From the NCBI GenBank assembly GCA_012839665.1, contig DUMX01000023.1, positions 1 through 12,111 on the forward strand: a DNA stretch of 12,111 nt. Direction: 5' to 3'. Under the pieces are notes generated by a model. The model was not told where the DNA came from. It made no database searches and worked only from the letters and a program-made list of their open reading frames with translations. Shown here in pieces: positions 7,597-12,111 of the stretch. Both the position numbers and the translations under genes were made by a program. The DNA comes from Gelria sp. Lineage in GTDB: Bacteria > Bacillota > Syntrophomonadia > Syntrophomonadales > Syntrophomonadaceae. The first letter of the stretch is position 1. Each line of letters begins with the position of its first letter.

Positions 7597-7635
7597 GTTT
7601 ACCCCTGTGTTAAGAATGTGTTAACAATAGCTTAA
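7597..7635 (-). promoter_or_regulatory. PhoP-box-like array of four 11-bp repeats
   Basis: On the minus strand the hexamers TTAAGC (7635-7630), TTAACA (7624-7619), TTAACA (7613-7608) and GTAAAC (7602-7597) stand in exact 11-base register. The two middle ones fully match the Bacillus PhoP consensus TT(A/C/T)A(C/T)A with five-base spacers; the outer two match 4 and 3 of 6. The array ends 11 bases before the -10 TATAAT, the geometry of activated Pho promoters. The first repeat overlaps the folC stop codon (7632-7634). PhoP binding is inferred from pattern and from the phosphate genes downstream. Confidence 0.6.
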
Positions 7636-8837
7636 GTAGTTATTAAATATCTACGGGCACGGTCCAGAATATAAAATGACCCTGCCAGCAGTAAGTACTC
7701 TTCCGCCTCCATCAGGCTAATACCGATTTTTACTGCCTCTTCTACATCCTCCTGTATTAAAACTTCTTTCTCCGGATATAAAAGCCGCCATTGCTCTACT
7801 ACCCGCTGCCAGTGTAACCCACGCTGGTTCACGGGTCTGGTAATTACACAAGCCCGGCAGTTATCCCCCAGTTCCCGCAAAATTGACATACTGTCCTTGT
7901 CATCTAGCATCCCACAGACCATTATACGTTGCTGATTGGGAAAAAGATTTTTAAGCGAGTAAGCTAATTCTCTGGCCGCCTGGAGATTATGGGCAACATC
8001 CAGAATAATGGGAGGATTGCTGCTGATTAGTTCCATCCGACCAGGATGCTTCAGGCTGGGTAGTGCCTTTATGATATGTTCACTATTAATACTGTAACCC
8101 TGCTGTTTAAGTACCATTAGTGAGGTTAAGGCTACTGCCAGATTTTGCAACTGAAAATCCCCCAGAAGAGAAAAAAAGACCTTTTCTATTTCTATACCTG
8201 AACACTTGATATCCAGTTCCTGCCCTCCCATGTCAGGATTACCCCGGCGTTTCACCTGACAAAGAGAGGCCGGGAAAAGTCTGGCACCCTGGCGGTCAGC
8301 TCCAGCTTGTATAACCTGAAGTGCGGCAGCATCCATATTCCCAACTACCACCGGAACTCCAGGCTTAATTATTCCAGCTTTATTCCAAGCTATCTCCTCC
8401 AGGCTGTTCCCTAAATAAGACTGGTGCTCATAATCAATACTAGTAATAATAGATAATAATGGTGAAACCACATTGGTAGAGTCGTAAATTCCTCCCATAC
8501 CCGTTTCTAACACCGCTATATCTACTTCACTATCCCTGAAATACTGCAGGGCAATAGCAGTAAGTAATTCAAATTCGGTAACCCGGTCATAACCCTGCTG
8601 ACACATTTTTTCCAGGTTCCATTCTATTTTATGCAGATATTCCAGCAGTATATCTTCCTTTATTTCCTGGTTATTAACATTAAATCTTTCCCGAAAAGAA
8701 TGAATATGGGGCGAAATAAAACGCCCCACCCGATATCCGGCCTGATGCAAGATAGTGGAAATTATTAATGCCACCGAGCCCTTACCATTGGTACCAGCAA
8801 TATGAATGCTAGGATAATCTTGCTCCGGATTCCCCAT
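7632..8837 (-). CDS. folC: Folylpolyglutamate synthase / dihydrofolate synthase FolC (start uncertain)
   Basis: Cytoplasmic Mur-ligase-type enzyme that adds glutamate to folates and, in many bacteria, to dihydropteroate, using ATP. From the first ATG there are 401 residues with the P-loop GTNGKGS (15-21), then SPHIHSFRERF, LETGMGG..DSTNVV and the Mur motif around DYEHQSYLGNSLEEIAWNKAGIIKPG. The glutamate-ligase C-terminal domain shows HPGRMELI and LDVAHN. FolC proteins usually carry about 30 to 40 residues before the P-loop region that are missing here, and matching sequence is present in frame upstream (8838-8939, separate entry), so the ATG at 8837 is probably not the real start; its AAAGG lies only two bases away. 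The full protein would be about 435 residues, the usual size. It follows valS, as in many Bacillota. Confidence 0.93.
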   Translation of the reverse strand: MGNPEQDYPSIHIAGTNGKGSVALIISTILHQAGYRVGRFISPHIHSFRERFNVNNQEIKEDILLEYLHKIEWNLEKMCQQGYDRVTEFELLTAIALQYFRDSEVDIAVLETGMGGIYDSTNVVSPLLSIITSIDYEHQSYLGNSLEEIAWNKAGIIKPGVPVVVGNMDAAALQVIQAGADRQGARLFPASLCQVKRRGNPDMGGQELDIKCSGIEIEKVFFSLLGDFQLQNLAVALTSLMVLKQQGYSINSEHIIKALPSLKHPGRMELISSNPPIILDVAHNLQAARELAYSLKNLFPNQQRIMVCGMLDDKDSMSILRELGDNCRACVITRPVNQRGLHWQRVVEQWRLLYPEKEVLIQEDVEEAVKIGISLMEAEEYLLLAGSFYILDRARRYLITT

Positions 8838-8939
8838 AACCTTTAATAATGTTTTAATGCGTTTAAGCCCGGGTATGAGCCCGGGCTTAGTTATACGAGC
8901 TAAATATTGGACTAAGCTTGTTTCAAAATCTCTAGACGT
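8838..8939 (-). other. folC: In-frame N-terminal extension of FolC lacking a normal start codon
   Basis: Translation upstream of the first ATG in the FolC frame gives DFETSLVQYLARITKPGL then IPGLKRIKTLLKV directly before MGNPEQ. This matches the conserved FolC start, of the type y-L-kfGikpGLeRikaLLe-lGnP. The frame stays open up to a TAA at 8966-8964 but contains no ATG, GTG or TTG. An ACG at 8939-8937 lies nine bases after AGGAAAGAGGG and would give a normal-length N-terminus (position of KPG 20 residues in). This stretch overlaps the last 28 bases of valS in a different frame. An ACG start, a T-to-C change of a former ATG, or an indel error could each explain it. Confidence 0.7.
8864..8889 (-). 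other. GC-rich hairpin at the valS-folC junction
   Basis: TAAGCCCGGG (8864-8873) and CCCGGGCTTA (8880-8889) form a perfect 10-bp stem with a six-base loop. On the minus strand it begins 22 bases after the valS stop codon and lies within the FolC extension, encoding the repeated KPGL-IPGL. No U tract follows on either strand, so it is not a standard terminator; it could slow transcript decay or affect folC translation. Confidence 0.55.
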
Positions 8940-11563
8940 TGCAGAATACCCTCTTTCCTGGTTTTAGCTTCTTCAGCTTTACCCTTTTCTTTCTCAATAA
9001 CCTCCTGGGGAGCCCGCGAAAGAAAGTTCTGATTATTTAGCTTACCTTCAGCCCGATCCAGTTCTTTTGACGCTGCCTTTAAATCTTTTTCCAAACGGGC
9101 AATTTCTTTGTCAATATCAATAACTCCCTCCAGAGGTACATATAACTCCGCCTGGGAGGTAAGTGCAGACACTGCCTGAGCCGGCTTTTGATTCAACTCC
9201 CTTACTATTTCCATTTCCTCAACCCGGGCCATCAGTTTAATATAAGACTGGTTGGCCGTGAAAACCTGTCGGTAGGTGTCATCATTCGCTACCAACACCG
9301 TTTTAATTTGCTTACCCGGGGATACGTTAAACTCGGCTCTAATATTACGCAAAGCGCGAATAACGTTCATTATCTGCTGCATCTCTTCCAGGGAAAACTC
9401 CCATATCCGCTTATCATCCTTTGCCGGCCAGGGATCCAGCATTATAGTCTCACTATGGCCGGGCAGATAGTGATAAATTTCTTCGGTAATAAAAGGCATG
9501 AAGGGGTGAAGTAATCTTAATATGCCAGTTAAGGTCTCTACTAAAACATTTTGCGCTATCAGTTTTTCCGCTTTGCTGCCTGAATCACTCAGGCGAGGTT
9601 TGACCAATTCAATATACCAGTCACAGAATTCATCCCAAATGAAATCATACAATACTTTGGCAGCCTCACCTAAATCATAGCCTTCCAGCAGATTGTTAAC
9701 TTCCTCAGCTCTCTGGTTTAATCGAGAAATTATCCAACGGTCCGCCAGAGTATATTCATCAGGGTTAACCTTTATTTTTTCGTAACCCTCCAGGTTCATA
9801 ATAACAAAGCGAGAGGCATTCCAAATCTTATTGGCAAAATTTCTGGTGTTCTCTACCTTTTCCCAATGGAAACGTACATCATTACCTGGTGTAACCCCGG
9901 TAATCAGAGAAAACCTTAAGGTATCAGCTCCATATTTATCAATTACCTCGATAGGGTCGATACCGTTATCCAGTGATTTGCTCATCTTACGACCCTGACC
10001 ATCCAGAATTAGACCATGAATATTAACATCATAAAAAGGCACTTTACCTGTATGCTCAATCCCGGAAAATATCATGCGGGCAACCCAGAAGAAAATAATA
10101 TCCCGCCCGGTTACCAGTACCGTAGTAGGATAAAAATAATCCAGGTCCGAAGTTGACTCCGGCCAACCCAGGGTAGAAAAAGGCCACAATGCACTGGAAA
10201 ACCACGTGTCCAGGACATCCTCATCCTGCTGTAAATCACCAGACTGGCAAGAGGGACAATACTCCGGGTCAGTTTTACTGCAGATTATTTCTTCACAGTT
10301 TTGACAGTACCATACCGGTATACGGTGGCCCCACCATAATTGCCGGGATATACACCAATCCCTGATGTTTTCCATCCAGTTTATATATATTTTAGTAAAA
10401 CGTTCAGGCACGAAGCGAATTTCTCCATTTAAAACCCGCTCTATAGCCGGCTCGGCCAGAGGTTTCATGCGCACAAACCACTGTTTTGATACCAAAGGTT
10501 CGATTATGGTGTCACAGCGCTGGCAGTGCCCCACCGCATGCTGTATATCTTCTACCTTAATGAGAAAACCCTGCTCTTTAAGATCAGCAACAATCTGGCG
10601 GCGACATTCATAACGCTCCAGGCCCTGATAAGACCCGGCATCTTCACTCATGAGGCCATGATTATCTATAACCACCACCTGCTCCAGGTTATGGCGTAGT
10701 CCCATTTCAAAATCGTTAGGGTCATGAGCTGGAGTAACCTTAACCGCGCCGGTACCAAATTCTTTTTCCACATAGGAATCAGCAAAAATAGGAATTACCC
10801 GGTTAACCAGGGGTAAAATTACGTTCTTACCCAATAAATGAGTATAACGCTTATCCTCCGGATGAACTGCCACCCCGGTATCACCCAGCATAGTTTCCGG
10901 ACGCGTAGTGGCTACTACTAAAAATTCGTCTTCACCCTCTACCGGATATTTAATATACCATAGATGTCCTTCACTATCCTCGTGTTCCACCTCTATATCA
11001 GAAATAGCAGTATGGCAACGGGGACACCAGTTAATTATGTAATCCCCCTGATAAATCAATCCCTTTTCGTAAAGGTTGACAAAAACCTCGCGGACTGCAC
11101 GAGAACAATTTTCATCCATAGTAAACCGCTCCCGACTCCAGTCGCAGGAAGAACCCATCAAGCTTAACTGGCTGGTTATACGGTCGCCGTAAAGATGCTT
11201 CCATTCCCATACCCGTTCCAGGAATTTCTCGCGCCCCAGGTCATATTTGTTCAAACCTTCCTCGGCCAATGCTTCTTCCACCCGAGCCTGGGTAGCAATA
11301 CCGGCATGGTCAGTTCCAGGAAGCCACAGGACATTATAGCCCTGCATCCGGCGCCAACGAGTTAATATATCCTGTAGGGTATTATCCAGTGCATGTCCCA
11401 GGTGTAATGAACCAGTTACATTGGGTGGGGGCATGACTATGGAAAAAGGTTTTTTGCTATAGTCATCACTGGGAGCAAAATAATTATTTCCTTTCCAATA
11501 CTCATACCATTTCCCTTCGACACTACCCGGGTCGTAAACACTGGGTAAGTTCTGTGCTGACAT
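8912..11563 (-). CDS. valS: Valyl-tRNA synthetase
   Basis: Class I aminoacyl-tRNA synthetase that charges tRNA-Val in the cytoplasm and edits mischarged threonine. The 883 residues are standard. In order: the PPPNVTGSLHLGHA block with the HLGH signature at 54-57; the CP1 editing domain with TTRPETMLGDT starting at 219; cysteine pairs typical of zinc-binding inserts (CPRC near 182 and CQNC...CPSC near 425-445); KMSKS at 526-530; an anticodon-binding helical domain after about 600; and a C-terminal coiled-coil arm at about 805-883 rich in Lys and Glu. The ATG at 11563 follows GAGGAGGT by nine bases. The stop codon lies inside the presumed FolC coding frame, so the two genes likely share a transcript. 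No T-box leader is recognisable upstream, although many Bacillota valS genes have one. Confidence 0.97.
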   Translation of the reverse strand: MSAQNLPSVYDPGSVEGKWYEYWKGNNYFAPSDDYSKKPFSIVMPPPNVTGSLHLGHALDNTLQDILTRWRRMQGYNVLWLPGTDHAGIATQARVEEALAEEGLNKYDLGREKFLERVWEWKHLYGDRITSQLSLMGSSCDWSRERFTMDENCSRAVREVFVNLYEKGLIYQGDYIINWCPRCHTAISDIEVEHEDSEGHLWYIKYPVEGEDEFLVVATTRPETMLGDTGVAVHPEDKRYTHLLGKNVILPLVNRVIPIFADSYVEKEFGTGAVKVTPAHDPNDFEMGLRHNLEQVVVIDNHGLMSEDAGSYQGLERYECRRQIVADLKEQGFLIKVEDIQHAVGHCQRCDTIIEPLVSKQWFVRMKPLAEPAIERVLNGEIRFVPERFTKIYINWMENIRDWCISRQLWWGHRIPVWYCQNCEEIICSKTDPEYCPSCQSGDLQQDEDVLDTWFSSALWPFSTLGWPESTSDLDYFYPTTVLVTGRDIIFFWVARMIFSGIEHTGKVPFYDVNIHGLILDGQGRKMSKSLDNGIDPIEVIDKYGADTLRFSLITGVTPGNDVRFHWEKVENTRNFANKIWNASRFVIMNLEGYEKIKVNPDEYTLADRWIISRLNQRAEEVNNLLEGYDLGEAAKVLYDFIWDEFCDWYIELVKPRLSDSGSKAEKLIAQNVLVETLTGILRLLHPFMPFITEEIYHYLPGHSETIMLDPWPAKDDKRIWEFSLEEMQQIMNVIRALRNIRAEFNVSPGKQIKTVLVANDDTYRQVFTANQSYIKLMARVEEMEIVRELNQKPAQAVSALTSQAELYVPLEGVIDIDKEIARLEKDLKAASKELDRAEGKLNNQNFLSRAPQEVIEKEKGKAEEAKTRKEGILQRLEILKQA

Positions 11564-11572
11564 TATTAGTTA

Positions 11573-11580
11573 ACCTCCTC
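11573..11580 (-). promoter_or_regulatory. valS ribosome binding site next to a hairpin
   Basis: GAGGAGGT on the minus strand, nine bases before the ATG, is a near-perfect ribosome binding site. The inverted repeat at 11582-11599 ends one base upstream of it. Confidence 0.85.
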
Positions 11581-11581
11581 A

Positions 11582-11599
11582 TATACTCGTGTGAGTATA
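11582..11599 (-). promoter_or_regulatory. Perfect hairpin or operator in the valS leader
   Basis: TATACTC (11582-11588) and GAGTATA (11593-11599) form a 7-bp perfect stem with a four-base loop directly 5' of the valS ribosome binding site on the minus strand. It could act as an RNA hairpin affecting ribosome access or mRNA end stability, or as a short operator in DNA. No regulator is identified. Confidence 0.5.
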
Positions 11600-11626
11600 A
11601 AAATAAAGCCTGTTTATATAATCTAA

Positions 11627-11656
11627 ATTGTACTTAAAATACCCTGCCTATGGCAA
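11627..11656 (-). promoter_or_regulatory. Likely proximal valS promoter
   Basis: On the minus strand TTGCCA (11656-11651) and TACAAT (11632-11627) are 18 bases apart, each five of six to the vegetative consensus. Transcription would start near 11620, giving a leader of about 57 bases that contains the hairpin at 11582-11599 and the ribosome binding site. A small inverted repeat TGCC-TAT-GGCA (11645-11655) overlaps the -35 element. Confidence 0.6.
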
Positions 11657-11756
11657 GTTATATACCAATTATATCCCGAACTGTACTGTAAAAACCTTAA
11701 TTATCTGCATATTAGTAAATACGGTAAAAAAACAGTGGGTTTGAATTAAGAATTGT

Positions 11757-11794
11757 ATAAAATAAAAATTTCCCTGCCCGGATGACAGGCAGGG
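11757..11794 (-). terminator. Strong intrinsic terminator upstream of valS
   Basis: On the minus strand CCCTGCC (11794-11788), a nine-base loop and GGCAGGG (11778-11772) are followed by AAATTTTTATTTTA. This is a textbook factor-independent terminator. It may end a transcript entering from the right or act as the terminator of a leader that starts at the promoter near 11857. Confidence 0.8.
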
Positions 11795-11850
11795 ACAATT
11801 AAGTAAGGCCGCATCATGTCCTATAGATTCAATTAAAAAGTATATACCCT
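11762..11850 (-). ncRNA. Possible short leader or small RNA ending at the pre-valS terminator
   Basis: A promoter at 11857-11884 and the terminator at 11757-11794 bound a transcript of about 85 to 90 bases with no credible reading frame. GGACA (near 11820-11816) and TGTCC (near 11797-11793) can pair, and the second arm overlaps the terminator stem, so an antiterminator is conceivable. It matches no RNA family that I can recognise. Confidence 0.35.
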
Positions 11851-11856
11851 TTCTAT

Positions 11857-11884
11857 ATTGTACTAAAATTCACATTGATTGCAA
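11857..11884 (-). promoter_or_regulatory. Likely distal promoter upstream of the pre-valS terminator
   Basis: On the minus strand TTGCAA (11884-11879) and TACAAT (11862-11857) are 16 bases apart. The -10 is identical to the proximal valS promoter. The predicted start is near 11850. Confidence 0.55.
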
Positions 11885-11904
11885 GTCCTAGGAATAATTA
11901 ATAA

Positions 11905-11978
11905 GGAAATAGACGGGGATTAGACACTGAAGGACACTGCCACCTTAATAGTACCGATAGGTACATCCGTGTCCCCGT
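11905..11978 (-). repeat. GGGGACA-type palindromic repeat, right copy
   Basis: A 74-base non-coding element. Its ends ACGGGGA (11913-11919) and TCCCCGT (11972-11978) are inverted repeats. Inside are GGACAC/GTGTCC (11932-11937 and 11969-11974), a hairpin GTACC-GATA-GGTAC (11951-11964) and a tandem GACACTG (11923-11929 and 11933-11939). Read on the minus strand, its tail GTCTAATCCCCGTCTATTT closely matches the left copy at 5044-5100, which lies on the opposite strand. Confidence 0.5.
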
Positions 11979-12032
11979 AGGGGGAAAACTATGAAAAACA
12001 CTGAATTTTTTAATTTTTAAGGATGCGGATTT

Positions 12033-12084
12033 ATGTAGTTTTTGTAGGGGCAGACCCGTGTGTCTGCCCGGCCGACCACTACAT
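12033..12084. repeat. Nested palindromic (REP-like) element
   Basis: Outer arms ATGTAGT (12033-12039) and ACTACAT (12078-12084) enclose a strong inner hairpin, GGGCAGAC (12048-12055) and GTCTGCCC (12062-12069) with a six-base loop. The core TGTAGGGGCAGACC resembles a palindromic repeat family found between genes in many bacteria; that resemblance is from memory. A further imperfect stem ACCAC/GTGGT (12075-12079 and 12093-12097) follows. No transposase is in the window. Confidence 0.5.
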
Positions 12085-12111
12085 TTTCATTCGTGGTTGC
12101 CGTATGCTCCG

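Noticed and set aside
8912..8966. Programmed -1 frameshift making a ValS-FolC fusion
   Set aside because: The frames are in the right relation, but no X-XXY-YYZ slippery heptamer is present in the overlap and the hairpin lies too far downstream. Kept only as a minor alternative in the folC finding.
11905..11978. A T-box-like stretch (AAGGTGGCAGTG on the minus strand) upstream of valS
   Set aside because: Only AAGGTGG fits the consensus; the following ACCGCG is missing, the terminator is about 140 bases further on, and the stretch belongs to a repeat with a related copy near rex.
11991..12020. A nine-codon plus-strand frame starting ATGAAAAACACTG after AGGGGGAAAACT
   Set aside because: Too short, A/T-rich and low complexity, placed between two repeat elements; no sign of conservation can be judged.

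Overview
The window reads as a chromosomal, mostly housekeeping stretch of a low-to-moderate G+C Gram-positive anaerobe, most likely a clostridial Bacillota. The grounds are the gene order maf-radC-mreBCD-mrdA, a Rex redox repressor, strong AGGAGG ribosome binding sites and heavy use of TTG and GTG starts. The exact genus cannot be read from the sequence. Every convincing gene lies on the minus strand, so transcription runs from right to left; no plus-strand gene is convincing.

Layout in the direction of transcription: (1) 12111-11564, a 548-base region without a gene. It holds two palindromic repeat elements, a promoter-leader-terminator unit, a second promoter and a hairpin touching the valS ribosome binding site. 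(2) valS (valyl-tRNA synthetase) followed by folC (folylpolyglutamate synthase). The FolC homology starts inside the 3' end of valS, but the frame has no normal start codon there. (3) A two-gene phosphate unit: a PhoU-like DUF47 protein overlapping a Pit-type phosphate permease, preceded by an extended -10 promoter and four PhoP-box-like repeats spaced exactly 11 bp apart. (4) rex alone, followed by a repeat element and a hairpin. (5) A tight cell-shape operon maf-radC-mreB-mreC-mreD-mrdA, with mrdA (penicillin-binding protein 2) running off the left edge after its SxxK motif.

The shape genes act together: MreB filaments, MreC and MreD form the elongasome scaffold and MrdA is its transpeptidase. 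Maf (nucleotide pyrophosphatase) and RadC are the usual co-transcribed leaders. The DUF47-Pit pair would import phosphate, probably under phosphate-starvation control. Rex would sense NADH/NAD+.

I see no clear evidence of a previously undescribed multi-gene system. The points most worth a second look are regulatory or annotation-level: the Pho-box-like array overlapping the folC stop codon, the missing folC start codon (an ACG at the expected place), the possible attenuator or small RNA upstream of valS, and two related palindromic repeats in opposite orientation.
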